From a virus, in IMG/VR virus record IMGVR_UViG_3300021364_000012, positions 1-64,000 of that record: 64,000 bases of DNA, one strand, 5' to 3'. The position numbers were made by a program, and so were the translations under genes. The notes under the pieces are model-generated. The model saw only the letters and a program-made list of their open reading frames with translations. It was not told the origin of the DNA and made no database searches. This document shows, one piece after another, positions 8,746 through 16,769 of the stretch (the first letter of the stretch is position 1; each line of letters opens with the position of its first letter).

Positions 8746-9474
8746 TCACCCTCTATTTACTAAGGAACATCGGAGTGTAAATAGCGGAGTGTTAGACTCC
8801 CCAGCAATGAAGAATTCAGGAACAGCTCCACTTGTAAGCGTGAAGTTCTCGCCAGGTCTTAAGATAGAGGGAGACATTCCAGGAGCACAAGAAAAGAAGA
8901 TGTTACCTCCATCTTGGGCAGAAGAAATATTCTGAATGTTGACGGTCTGACTAAAGAAAGGAAGATGTATGTTCATACTCCCTTCCCCCAAAACATCTGG
9001 AATAACCCCATCTGTGTCGAGGTTCGGAGCAGAGCCGATAGCTGTAAATACAGGTGCAGTCACACCAAAAAAATCATAAGGTGGCAAACAAACTATAGGA
9101 CCTAGAGGTGAGAACGTGCCGTCTCTGTACTTCCCTCTAATTCTGAGGTAACAAACATCGGTGTCAGGGGGGATGCGTGTTACATTAGGTTGAGGTGCAG
9201 TAGAGAAGTCATTCAGGTTAAATATAAAACGTGTTTGATCTTGCTGAGACTCATACGCACCTCTCCTCTTCGTCCTACGAATCGTTTCAGAATAGAAAGT
9301 AGAGTCGTATAGGACAGAAAACATAAAAGCAGGACTAGACTGAGCATCTGTCAAGTTAGATGCTGAATATACCTCAATCTCCACCATATCTCTCAAAGAA
9401 ACAGAGGAGATGTGCATGTCTATAAACTCTTTATTTCTGTAATTTAAACTTGGAATTAGCCGGCCTCTACTCAT
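8746..9474 (-). CDS. virion structural protein
   Basis: A 242-residue protein rich in predicted beta structure with aromatic and Pro residues (IRGKYRDGTFSPLGPIVCLPP). It overlaps the stop of the upstream zinc-ribbon gene by four bases and precedes the three paralogous structural genes. Placement suggests a virion or baseplate part; no family was recognised. Confidence 0.55.
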   Translation of the reverse strand: MSRGRLIPSLNYRNKEFIDMHISSVSLRDMVEIEVYSASNLTDAQSSPAFMFSVLYDSTFYSETIRRTKRRGAYESQQDQTRFIFNLNDFSTAPQPNVTRIPPDTDVCYLRIRGKYRDGTFSPLGPIVCLPPYDFFGVTAPVFTAIGSAPNLDTDGVIPDVLGEGSMNIHLPFFSQTVNIQNISSAQDGGNIFFSCAPGMSPSILRPGENFTLTSGAVPEFFIAGESNTPLFTLRCSLVNRG

Positions 9475-9863
9475 TTCTTACTCTCTTTCTCTTTCGCAAT
9501 AAGGGGTTCATAAGATTCAGTGCTCTTACCCTTAGACTTAGCCAATTTCTGAGCTTCCGCCCAAGAACCCACTCGCTCACCATCCACATTCGGAGCAAGA
9601 CTAACATTGGGAGCGTCTCTTTTCATTTCAGCAGTACGAGCGTCCAACTTCTTGTTTTTCTCTCTCATCTGATTTTTGATACGCATGTTTTTTCCCGTCC
9701 AACCATCTCCTTTGAGAATGAAGTTACTTGTAGGTTGGAAAATCTTAGTATTCAACGCACCGCACTCAGGGCAAGGTTGCTCTTTCTTATAATCTGCCAT
9801 TGGTACGTTATAGAGAACGTACTCATTAGAACAGCTCTTACATCGGTAAGTATAAGTAGGCAT
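9471..9863 (-). CDS. FmdB-type zinc-ribbon protein
   Basis: A 130-residue protein whose start is taken at ATG 9863, because GGAG lies upstream of it and the family begins MPTYTYRC. Residues 1-45 form a zinc ribbon with Cys pairs CKSC and CPEC, as in the FmdB regulatory-protein family, followed by FILKGDGW and a charged tail. In large phages such ribbons are often small nucleic-acid or protein-binding factors. A second, shorter copy lies at 10791-10970. Confidence 0.75.
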   Translation of the reverse strand: MPTYTYRCKSCSNEYVLYNVPMADYKKEQPCPECGALNTKIFQPTSNFILKGDGWTGKNMRIKNQMREKNKKLDARTAEMKRDAPNVSLAPNVDGERVGSWAEAQKLAKSKGKSTESYEPLIAKEKESKK

Positions 9864-9874
9864 AAAAAAAACTC

Positions 9875-10240
9875 CTAGAAATAATCTCTCATGACAGCAA
9901 CAAGGTGTTTGCACACCTTATTTATACCATCTGGATCTCTTTTTTTTGGATCAGAAGCAGACCCTCTAGGTTTCCCTAACAAATAACCATTTTTGTGTGC
10001 GTGATACTCAGGACCCGAATACTGAAAAAAGTTGCAAGTACAAGAAACAAAGTAGTCAGGGGCTTGAGTCGAGCCTTGCATCTTTACTGTGACTAGATGA
10101 TCACCAACGATGAACTCCAAGGGTCGTGCCATTAGTTTACGATTGAAATTCTTAATGACAGACAACTCTGTAGCTCGATCTAGTATTTTCTGATCAAGGC
10201 CGACGAGCATCTCTTTTTTTGTAGCAGACTGTTTGTTCAT
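9875..10240 (-). CDS. SWIM-type zinc-finger protein
   Basis: A 121-residue protein. Near residues 87-90 it has CTC, and about 40 residues later CKHL, the CxC...CxH arrangement of SWIM zinc fingers, which bind DNA or proteins. The preceding residues (LVTVKMQGS...YFVSC) form the usual beta strands before the first Cys pair. The partner is unknown. Confidence 0.6.
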   Translation of the reverse strand: MNKQSATKKEMLVGLDQKILDRATELSVIKNFNRKLMARPLEFIVGDHLVTVKMQGSTQAPDYFVSCTCNFFQYSGPEYHAHKNGYLLGKPRGSASDPKKRDPDGINKVCKHLVAVMRDYF

Positions 10241-10284
10241 GTTTCCAACTCCAATGTCAAAAACAAGAACAGATAAAAAGACTA

Positions 10285-10374
10285 TTACTTTATGTTTTTA
10301 TAAGAGCGGTACGCCTCCCTAAAAAATAAATAGTAAGTGAAACAAGTGCCTAGAACACAAAGACTAATCATCAT
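10285..10374 (-). CDS. very small membrane protein (29 residues)
   Basis: ATG at 10374 is preceded by AGAGAGG at six bases. The frame codes for a short hydrophobic helix (CVLGTCFTYYLFF) followed by a basic tail, and ends at TAA 10285. It fills most of the otherwise empty 200-bp interval between the SWIM gene and the next membrane protein. The ribosome site and composition argue that it is real, but a frame this short can arise by chance. Confidence 0.4.
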   Translation of the reverse strand: MMISLCVLGTCFTYYLFFREAYRSYKNIK

Positions 10375-10442
10375 AGTAGACCTCTCTTTAAGATGGTTTT
10401 TTTAAGAGGACTCGAAGTACTATAAATAAAAAACAAATTCAA

Positions 10443-10772
10443 CTAAGAAAGGTGTGAGATGACCCCTGCAATCGCACACAAAACCAACGCAATCACACCC
10501 TTTATATTAAAACCAAAGAAATAGCAGTTAAGAATTAAATCTATAGTGAGAGAACAAAGCCCCCAAATTACACCTGCTTTCCAAACATCCCCCAACTCAA
10601 TCAACTTCCACCAAGCGGTAAGCGTCATATAGTTTGTCAAAAGACTCGTATAAAGCCACCACTTAAAAGGTGTCCAATCCCAACCGTATATTTCTTTTGA
10701 GTTCCCTTTGAACCAAAAAATAATATTGGCAAGACCAAACATTAAAACAGGGAAGAAATACTGCTTGTTCAT
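10443..10772 (-). CDS. small integral membrane protein
   Basis: A 109-residue protein with about four hydrophobic segments (roughly residues 5-20, 37-52, 62-82 and 88-106) and many Trp residues. The ribosome site is weak. It could be a holin, a superinfection-exclusion protein or a small transporter-like fold; nothing decides between these. Confidence 0.55.
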   Translation of the reverse strand: MNKQYFFPVLMFGLANIIFWFKGNSKEIYGWDWTPFKWWLYTSLLTNYMTLTAWWKLIELGDVWKAGVIWGLCSLTIDLILNCYFFGFNIKGVIALVLCAIAGVISHLS

Positions 10773-10790
10773 AAGACACCACTAAAAAGG

Positions 10791-10970
10791 CTAATAGCCT
10801 CCAGTATTAAACCAACCTTTACCCTTAAGAATAAAAGTAGTCGCCTTTATTACTTTTTCGACCACGCTCTTACATTCAGGGCAATCTGGATTCGGATCAC
10901 TCATCTTTTGTGTCCTCTGAAATTCATGCTTACACTCTTCATTTTTACAACGATAATTATATAAAGGCAT
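10791..10970 (-). CDS. short FmdB-type zinc-ribbon protein
   Basis: A 59-residue protein, start taken at ATG 10970 with GGAGAGGG upstream. Cysteines at CKNEEC and CPEC form one zinc ribbon, followed by FILKGKGWFNTGGY, close to the ribbon and FILKGDGW of the 9471-9863 gene. It is probably a paralogue lacking the charged tail. Its start overlaps the stop of the upstream gene (TGATG). Confidence 0.7.
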   Translation of the reverse strand: MPLYNYRCKNEECKHEFQRTQKMSDPNPDCPECKSVVEKVIKATTFILKGKGWFNTGGY

Positions 10971-11212
10971 CAGCCCTCTCCTTTCTTTGTTCTCTGTTCT
11001 TTGCGTTCTTTTTCTTTTATTTGTCGGTCTAACATTGCCAACATTTCTAAACACAAAGTTAAGTTTTTCAATGTTTGACTTACAAGATTCTTAAAGTCCT
11101 TGGGTAAACCCTCTACGTTATTGCGACTTACAAAAGAATTTACAGATCGAATAGAGTCATATCCACTTGCTATACGGTGTTTTATCTTACTCACATCTCT
11201 TTTATTAGACAT
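10970..11212 (-). CDS. small basic helical protein
   Basis: An 80-residue, mostly helical protein with a lysine/arginine-rich C terminus and a good CAGGAG ribosome site. Its stop overlaps the start of the short zinc-ribbon gene, so the two are likely translated together. No motif was recognised. Confidence 0.5.
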   Translation of the reverse strand: MSNKRDVSKIKHRIASGYDSIRSVNSFVSRNNVEGLPKDFKNLVSQTLKNLTLCLEMLAMLDRQIKEKERKEQRTKKGEG

Positions 11213-11261
11213 AAGGCAGTCTCCTGTGAAGCAATCTTGGAAAAACGTAGCGGGCTTGTTA

Positions 11262-11495
11262 GTGTACCCACACTTTAAGAAAAAACAGAAAATAAGAACA
11301 CATAAAAAAGGAGATTACGAGGGCTGGATTCCAGATTTAGAAGACCCTGTGACTCTCCACTTCTTTTTAGGACTCTTAATAGAGCAAGGAACAGAAATAG
11401 TAAAAATAGAAGAAACCTACAAGCTAGATGGAGAAGAAATGACTAAAGAACAACTCAAAGAGTGGATTTTCAGTGCATTTCTTGAGGAAGAATAA
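11262..11495 (+). CDS. small acidic protein, GTG start uncertain
   Basis: A plus-strand frame is open through this interval, and its C-terminal 60 residues (acidic, ending SAFLEEE) look like real protein. The frame continues upstream under the opposite gene without an ATG in the gap, so a GTG at 11262 is the best candidate; no clear ribosome site supports it. Its 3' end overlaps the convergent gene by 26 bases. Confidence 0.4.
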   Translation: MYPHFKKKQKIRTHKKGDYEGWIPDLEDPVTLHFFLGLLIEQGTEIVKIEETYKLDGEEMTKEQLKEWIFSAFLEEE

Positions 11496-12081
11496 ATGTG
11501 TCTTCCTTAGATCGACCATCATAGTAACCTAGCTTTGCCATCACCGAAAAAGAAAGAACGCCCCCATTCTCGTCTTCTCTGACAACATTGCCTTTTTCCA
11601 CACTCTTCTCAACAAACCCCTTAACATAAGAGGGAGAGACGCCCTCTTTGTTTAAAGCTATAGTGATGAAAGGGTGGGGGTAGGAAACAAGCTCTTTTAA
11701 AGAACTAGGTGGTTCTATCAACACAGCTACTGCTTTTTCGTTTGCAACAAGACCTGTGATCTTCAGACCTACTTCACTGCCAATCTTACCTACAAAAGAC
11801 TCAGGAATATCTGAAGCTCTCCCTTTCTCTCCAAACATCTGAATAGGCATATGATGTGAGACGATTGACCATCCTGCCCAATTGCTAGGGGTGGCATCTT
11901 GCTTCGACACCCAAGAAAGAAGCCTGTTCTTTTCAGACTCTGAGATGACGGCTTCAAGAAATAAAACAACCGTGTCTTCAGAGGCTTTCTTTAGGTAGCT
12001 TGCAATCTTCTGTCTCAACTCAGGACGCTCTTTTGCAATCCTAATCAATTTTTTTTCGGATTTGGTCAATCTCTCGTACAT
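11470..12081 (-). CDS. hypothetical protein with N-terminal PELR-type motif
   Basis: A 203-residue protein. Residues 12-33 read LIRIAKERPELRQKIASYL, a short helix motif also seen twice in the structural protein at 51725-52693. The rest is a mixed alpha/beta domain with no catalytic motif that I recognise. A shared targeting or capsid-incorporation tag is one explanation for the common N terminus (inference). Confidence 0.55.
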   Translation of the reverse strand: MYERLTKSEKKLIRIAKERPELRQKIASYLKKASEDTVVLFLEAVISESEKNRLLSWVSKQDATPSNWAGWSIVSHHMPIQMFGEKGRASDIPESFVGKIGSEVGLKITGLVANEKAVAVLIEPPSSLKELVSYPHPFITIALNKEGVSPSYVKGFVEKSVEKGNVVREDENGGVLSFSVMAKLGYYDGRSKEDTFILPQEMH

Positions 12082-12133
12082 GGTAGTATCTTCCCTTCTT
12101 AGAAAAAGCTAACAACCTTAATAAATAAAAAAA

Positions 12134-12484
12134 CTAACAATCTTTATAGGGGTGCTCACTAAAAGGCACAAAAATAGAGCGATACGGGAGAGAACAAGGT
12201 TCAAACTCTCCAAACTTGACATATATGTCGCCTCTCTTCTCATAATAGTCTCCTAGTGGACTACGATACAGCTCATAGTCTAAAAGCAATTTTATATTTC
12301 TCACCATGCTTCTTGAGTACATATCTTCGAGCACTTTACCCATGTGCTTCTCAAAGTCCAAGATCGTTTTGAAGTGACCACAGACTTCGGAATACTCTGA
12401 GTCTACAAAGACGCTACCGTCCTTATAAATAGTGAATACATCTTTGGGATTGCGACACAAGTTGAAAGAAATAAGAATCTTCAT
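12134..12484 (-). CDS. hypothetical protein
   Basis: A 116-residue protein with a TAGGAG ribosome site and a well-formed start. It contains several cysteines and many aromatic residues but no recognised motif. It is separated from the divergent plus-strand gene at 12612 by a 127-bp AT-rich gap that probably holds promoters for both, although I cannot pick out clear -35 boxes. Confidence 0.5.
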   Translation of the reverse strand: MKILISFNLCRNPKDVFTIYKDGSVFVDSEYSEVCGHFKTILDFEKHMGKVLEDMYSRSMVRNIKLLLDYELYRSPLGDYYEKRGDIYVKFGEFEPCSLPYRSIFVPFSEHPYKDC

Positions 12485-12611
12485 AGCAAGCTCTCCTACC
12501 GAAGTGAAACTTCAAAGAAAATGCCCAACATAAAAGAAGAAATAACAATGTTTTTTATTTTTTTATCTAAAGTCCAAAAGTAGAGTAAAACAATACTAAA
12601 GGTGAAAGAAT

Positions 12612-13022
12612 ATGAGAGCATCAAGTAATAAAGTAGCTTCTAGTCAAGCGTCTTGGTCTATCCTAGCAGGTGGTGTTTCGGAGGCTAGAGTTGAAGCGTA
12701 CAAGCTAAGAGTTGCAATCAACCAAATGGAGAAAGCAATCAAGTCATCTCCAGAAATAAGAGATGAAGTCTATCGCTTATGTGGAGACAACTTCCTTTCC
12801 ATTCCTCAGATTTTATCTGAAATGGAGAGACAACTCGATAAGACCAACTACGCACTTATTACTATGGGAGAGGATTTCTACAGACAAAGACTCACCCACA
12901 CAGACAGAGAAACAGTAGACATAGCGTCTAAAGCGACTCCTCTACCAAATGTCCCTATCACGAAAGACTCTGAGATGAAAGAACTGCTCTCTCAAGTTAT
13001 CGAGAGAATGAAGAATAGTTAA
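12612..13022 (+). CDS. hypothetical helical protein
   Basis: A 136-residue predicted all-helical protein, preceded by AAAGGTG. It runs towards the primase gene and the two stops overlap by four bases. No family was recognised. Confidence 0.5.
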   Translation: MRASSNKVASSQASWSILAGGVSEARVEAYKLRVAINQMEKAIKSSPEIRDEVYRLCGDNFLSIPQILSEMERQLDKTNYALITMGEDFYRQRLTHTDRETVDIASKATPLPNVPITKDSEMKELLSQVIERMKNS

Positions 13023-13714
13023 CTAAACATTCTTTTCATCATACGGAACCCACCTTTAGATAAGACTTCATTCGGGTCTTTGCCTCTGTATTTCCAAATA
13101 ACAGAGCGTATCCCGTTCTCAGTAAACTTACGATGGAGCATCTGAGACTTATTTCTCCCTGTCTCATCATTATCGTAAGCAATATATATAGTAGAGCGTG
13201 GAGTATAAAATCTTAAAAGAGTGTCGAATGTGATCTGAGTCATACCTGCTCTCAGAGTACACATGACTGCATCTGATTGGGAAACAGCTTGTTCCACCGC
13301 AGTAAAGTCAAAAGAGCCTTCTACGAGCCAGACATCTCCAGTTCCTCGCCACAAGGTATCTATGACTTTCTTAGCTCCCAAGAAATAGGGGTTCCAAGAA
13401 GCCCTGTCTGTTTGATACTTAAGAACAAACTTAGACCCATCAGGAGAGATTTTACGAGCTTCAAAACCCAAGACACTCCCGTCGTAAGAACATATTGGGA
13501 TGATTAAAAAGCCTTTCAGTTTCTGCCCTCTGTCTCCAAAAGAAGAAGCAAAGCGAGCACAAGGGCAAACTACAGAAGGAGGCTCCCAAACAAAGAAATC
13601 AAGACTATTTAAGTCTGTAACCAATCTTCGTTTTAAGTAGTCCCTATAGTAAGAAGAGACTTCAGAAAAACCCAACCGAAGATAGTCTTTGATTTTCATA
13701 CTGCTGGTGCCCAA
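13019..13714 (-). CDS. DnaG-type primase catalytic core (Toprim), lacking the zinc domain
   Basis: A 231-residue protein. Residues 67-85 (KGFLIIPICSYDGSVLGF) match the region before the Toprim fold in DnaG. The Toprim fold follows, with WLVEGSFDF (Glu132) and IAYDNDETGRNKS (Asp181, Asp183), which bind the metals used to make RNA primers. There is no N-terminal zinc-binding domain and no helicase part, so it is a stand-alone core of about half normal length. Translation may start at TTG 13714 with GGAGG just upstream, or at ATG 13699. Confidence 0.8.
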   Translation of the reverse strand: MGTSSMKIKDYLRLGFSEVSSYYRDYLKRRLVTDLNSLDFFVWEPPSVVCPCARFASSFGDRGQKLKGFLIIPICSYDGSVLGFEARKISPDGSKFVLKYQTDRASWNPYFLGAKKVIDTLWRGTGDVWLVEGSFDFTAVEQAVSQSDAVMCTLRAGMTQITFDTLLRFYTPRSTIYIAYDNDETGRNKSQMLHRKFTENGIRSVIWKYRGKDPNEVLSKGGFRMMKRMFS

Positions 13715-14475
13715 GGAGGAGCCTCCTCTTCTCCACTTCTAACTTTAGCTCCTTTGTTGTACCCTTCCATATATAACGCAGAGTCACTCTGAGCCTCTTT
13801 CTCTTTGATAGAGTCAACATAGCCCTGTATTTTCTCTAAAGGAACAGCAAGACTCGGAGCACCTGTTTTAATCATAGCCATAAATAACTCTCTTTCTTCA
13901 CAGAAGTTCTTAGCAATAGAATAATAAGTGACCCAATAATCCACTCTATGTTTATAGAAACTAGAGCATTTCCCATAAAACCCACTGTTATGGTGGCAGA
14001 TGTGTAAGTCTTTCTTGTCCATCATAGTCAGTAAACGATTAAGAGTGTCTATAGAGTAAGAGAGCTTTTCTAACTTACGGCACTCTTTTTGTATCTCAAG
14101 AGTGTTCTCACTCTCTTCCCACCCAACATAACCCCTCTTCCTGTGGAAGAGAGGATAGGAGTGTCGAGCGTGAATCTGAAAAGTACCACAAGCCTTTCCC
14201 TTGTCTCCACGGCTTATATTGAGTCTTAATCTTGACTCGACCCAAGAAAGAGCAAGAACCCTCACGTCCGTATCTGCTCCTTCCCAAATATAACGCACAA
14301 ACTTCTCAACGTCTTTCCTTTTTGTCGGACGATGCTTATGAAACTCCAAAACTCTAGTCTTCTTGTAGTCTTTGCCTTTCGTGATGTGGTACTTAGAAGA
14401 CTCATGTACTGCATCTACGAAACACTGAAAAAAAGAAGAAAAAACAACAAGTAAACTCAACATAACAAAACTCAA
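13696..14475 (-). CDS. secreted lytic transglycosylase (SLT-like endolysin)
   Basis: A 259-residue protein. A hydrophobic N terminus (residues 1-20) acts as a signal or anchor. Residues 75-102 match the lysozyme-like transglycosylase core: SWVESRL with the catalytic Glu80, then GTFQIH. It probably cuts glycan strands for lysis or DNA entry. Cys pairs downstream may form disulfides in the periplasm. The start is either TTG 14475, overlapping the stop of the upstream gene as TTGA, or ATG 14463. Confidence 0.7.
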   Translation of the reverse strand: MSFVMLSLLVVFSSFFQCFVDAVHESSKYHITKGKDYKKTRVLEFHKHRPTKRKDVEKFVRYIWEGADTDVRVLALSWVESRLRLNISRGDKGKACGTFQIHARHSYPLFHRKRGYVGWEESENTLEIQKECRKLEKLSYSIDTLNRLLTMMDKKDLHICHHNSGFYGKCSSFYKHRVDYWVTYYSIAKNFCEERELFMAMIKTGAPSLAVPLEKIQGYVDSIKEKEAQSDSALYMEGYNKGAKVRSGEEEAPPWAPAV

Positions 14476-15485
14476 AGAAGCGGTAGTAAAGAAAGGTCTT
14501 CGGCTCTATACATAATCAACATATGTGTTAAAAGAAAAATCCTACCTTGCATCTTCGTGGCTAAAGGTATTTCTTTGCTGTCCCAAAGACTACGGGCTTT
14601 AATCTGCTCTAATTGATTTCGGACGTATAAAACGACATCCTTAACTGCTTCTGAGTCTGAATGTTCGTCCCCTAAAATATCTGCACAAAGGCGTTGGATA
14701 TTTTTAGCTTGGAAACACTTCTCCAAACCTCGACCAAGAAGAAGCATATTCTGAGGAGTGTTCGCATACGCACCGTCATCGTTTGTCTTTAGGTAAGATA
14801 TTTTCTCACAGTGATCGTGGAACAGAGAAACCAAAGAAGAGTTTAACACCACATTAACTCTCGAACCGTGAGCATCTACTAAGAAAGTGTCTGTCTCTGT
14901 CCCATCTAAAAAGTCATATGAGGAGAAATAATCAAGATCGACTTCATCTAAAGGCACACTCTTAGATATTTCTAGCATGTCCGAAAAAACACCCACATCC
15001 AAAGGTATCTTGTAACGTGTCAAACTATTTCTTGTGTAGCGTAGAGGGTCTTTTACTCGAACTGAGGGAAAAGAGTTTTCTGAGAAATACCTACAAAACC
15101 TTGTTCTCAGGGTTTTGTTGGGGACACAATCAAAGAACTGGCATACTTCAAGAGAGGAAAGTAAAAGCTCAGAGGAGCCTTCCCACTCTAAAAAAGCGTT
15201 GGCGAACTTAAGTATTGCGTCAGGTTCTTCTACAGGTTCACTTGTAGCCGCCCCCTCAAGCTCAACCTCTCCCTCACCTTCGTCAGTTTTTTCACTGACG
15301 CAAAGTTGTAAAACTATCTCTTTTAACTGATCTTTTGAGAAGCCATATTTCTCACCTAAAGAATACAATTCAAGAGTATGCTTGACTTTCTCCAAGCCAT
15401 GTATAGAAATGACGTTGTGGAACAATCCGATTCCACTTTTTTCCAACTCATTTAGTTGGATGATTATGTTTTTTGTTTCTCCCAA
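14472..15485 (-). CDS. hypothetical protein near primase, TTG start
   Basis: A 337-residue protein. The frame is open further upstream, but a TTG at 15485 lies eight bases after AAAGGAG, and this choice also frees the divergent promoter region. An acidic linker near residues 70-95 separates a helical N-terminal domain from a larger C-terminal domain. It is read with the transglycosylase and primase genes. No motif was recognised. Confidence 0.55.
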   Translation of the reverse strand: MGETKNIIIQLNELEKSGIGLFHNVISIHGLEKVKHTLELYSLGEKYGFSKDQLKEIVLQLCVSEKTDEGEGEVELEGAATSEPVEEPDAILKFANAFLEWEGSSELLLSSLEVCQFFDCVPNKTLRTRFCRYFSENSFPSVRVKDPLRYTRNSLTRYKIPLDVGVFSDMLEISKSVPLDEVDLDYFSSYDFLDGTETDTFLVDAHGSRVNVVLNSSLVSLFHDHCEKISYLKTNDDGAYANTPQNMLLLGRGLEKCFQAKNIQRLCADILGDEHSDSEAVKDVVLYVRNQLEQIKARSLWDSKEIPLATKMQGRIFLLTHMLIMYRAEDLSLLPLL

Positions 15486-15552
15486 AGCAAAAACTCCTTT
15501 GTTTTTAGTATTTCTCTCCAAGAAAGGGGATACCACTGTGCCGAGAACCTTA

Positions 15553-15558
15553 TATAAT
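15553..15558 (+). promoter_or_regulatory. candidate -10 box for the sigma-thymidine kinase operon
   Basis: A perfect TATAAT lies 54 bases upstream of the proposed start of the sigma-like gene, in the space between two divergent genes. No convincing -35 hexamer is seen at 17 bases, so it may be an extended or phage-specific promoter. Confidence 0.35.
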
Positions 15559-15606
15559 ACAAAGATCAAATCTCAAAGAAAACCTTGGCAAAAAGGAGTA
15601 ATCCCT

Positions 15607-16173
15607 ATTCAAAGCTTAAGTTTGAAGTATGGAAGAAATCAGAAGCAGAGAAAGTTGGGGATTGACTTAAATGAGAAATACGAAGAGGTCAAAAAGCTTT
15701 TCTACAAACATTGTGGGAAAATGTGTTTAGACGCAAAGTGCGACCCTCAAGACGTTCTTCAAGAAGTGTGCAAAGGTATTCTTATCCGAAACAAAGGAAC
15801 ATGCCCCTTCGATGAAAAGAAGTCTGCTTTCTCAACTTATGTCGTTATGGTGAGCAGATGTGTCACAACAAACTATATAAATAAAAGAAACAGACACTCG
15901 CAGAAAGAAACCACAGGAGTGGAAGACACAATCGAAAAAACAGATTACGCAATCGCACACAGTTGCACTGTAGAAGACTATGACACTATTTTAACAATCA
16001 AAGAAGTAAGAGACCACCTCGCAGGAAATATGAGGGACATTTTCGATGACTTATTACTAGGACACAACGTGTCACACATCTCTAAGAGTCGTGGGATAGA
16101 CAGTCGAAAAATTAAAAACTACATAGAAAAAATAAAGAAGGTCTTAATACCACTCGGAGTAGCACCATGCTGA
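15607..16173 (+). CDS. sigma-70-like RNA polymerase sigma factor, probable ATT start
   Basis: A protein of about 188 residues. The segment DPQDVLQEVCKGILI followed by FSTYVVMVSRCVTTNYI matches sigma region 2, which binds core polymerase and melts the -10 box. The C-terminal part ends in a helix-turn-helix-like segment (VSHISKSRGIDSRKIKNYI), as in region 4. It probably redirects host polymerase to phage promoters. No in-frame ATG suits: AAGGAG at 15593-15598 is ideally spaced for the rare start ATT at 15607; TTG at 15622 or 15655 are alternatives. It overlaps the thymidine kinase gene by seven bases. Confidence 0.65.
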   Translation: MQSLSLKYGRNQKQRKLGIDLNEKYEEVKKLFYKHCGKMCLDAKCDPQDVLQEVCKGILIRNKGTCPFDEKKSAFSTYVVMVSRCVTTNYINKRNRHSQKETTGVEDTIEKTDYAIAHSCTVEDYDTILTIKEVRDHLAGNMRDIFDDLLLGHNVSHISKSRGIDSRKIKNYIEKIKKVLIPLGVAPC

Positions 16174-16769
16174 CTTTTATATATTCCACCGTCAACGCAG
16201 GCAAAACTGCTAATCTTCTCATGAGAGCATATTCTTGCTGTGAGAGAAATATCTCCCACTCAATATATGTTCCAGACGTAGCTTCAGCGAGAGACGGTAA
16301 AAATCAAATCGCATCAAGAATTGGATTCACTAAACAAGCCATCTCGGTGTCAGAAGAAGACAACCTCCTAGAAATAACCGTCAAGAAACTTATTAATGGT
16401 GGGAAAGACGATGTGATCTTTGTAGATGAAGCACAGTTCTTAACCAAAGAACAGGTTATTCAGCTATCAAACATAGTCTCAGAGCTAGAAATAAAAGTCT
16501 ATGCGTATGGTTTACGCACAGACTTTAGAGGCGAGCCTTTTGAAGGTTCAGTATATCTAATGTCTTGGGCAGACGAGATACAGGAAATATCCACATTCGG
16601 AAGTAATGGAAGCAAAGCCATCTTTAATCAGAAGATAGACAAAAACGGAAACGGAGTCTCTGAAGGAGACTCCGTTGACGCAGGGTTCCACTATATCCCT
16701 GTAACTCGATCTGAGTTCGTACTACTAAATCGAGCTACGGATGTTAAAGGTGAACTGGATATAGAGTAG
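16167..16769 (+). CDS. tdk: thymidine kinase (type II) without zinc cysteines
   Basis: A 200-residue protein that should phosphorylate thymidine to dTMP. Visible are the P-loop STVNAGKT (residues 7-14), the Walker B VDEAQFL with catalytic Glu88, and the lasso-region motif YGLRTDFRGEPFEGS. In cellular type II enzymes two Cys pairs bind zinc. Here the first pair is replaced (ISTFGSNGS, residues 141-149) and the second is also missing. It overlaps the sigma-like gene and converges on the sheath gene with a 45-base overlap. Confidence 0.8.
   Translation: MLTFIYSTVNAGKTANLLMRAYSCCERNISHSIYVPDVASARDGKNQIASRIGFTKQAISVSEEDNLLEITVKKLINGGKDDVIFVDEAQFLTKEQVIQLSNIVSELEIKVYAYGLRTDFRGEPFEGSVYLMSWADEIQEISTFGSNGSKAIFNQKIDKNGNGVSEGDSVDAGFHYIPVTRSEFVLLNRATDVKGELDIE
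16641..16676 (-). terminator. Rho-independent terminator of the sheath transcript, inside the tdk gene
   Basis: A perfect 11-bp inverted repeat (AACGGAGTCTC / GAGACTCCGTT, loop TGAAG) lies 49 bases beyond the sheath stop. Read on the minus strand the stem is followed by TCCG and then five T. It sits wholly within the coding sequence of the convergent thymidine kinase gene. Confidence 0.65.

Noticed and set aside
15382-15606. N-terminal extension of the sigma-like protein
   Set aside because: It lies antisense to the 337-residue gene, is hydrophobic and atypical of sigma factors, and has no ribosome site.
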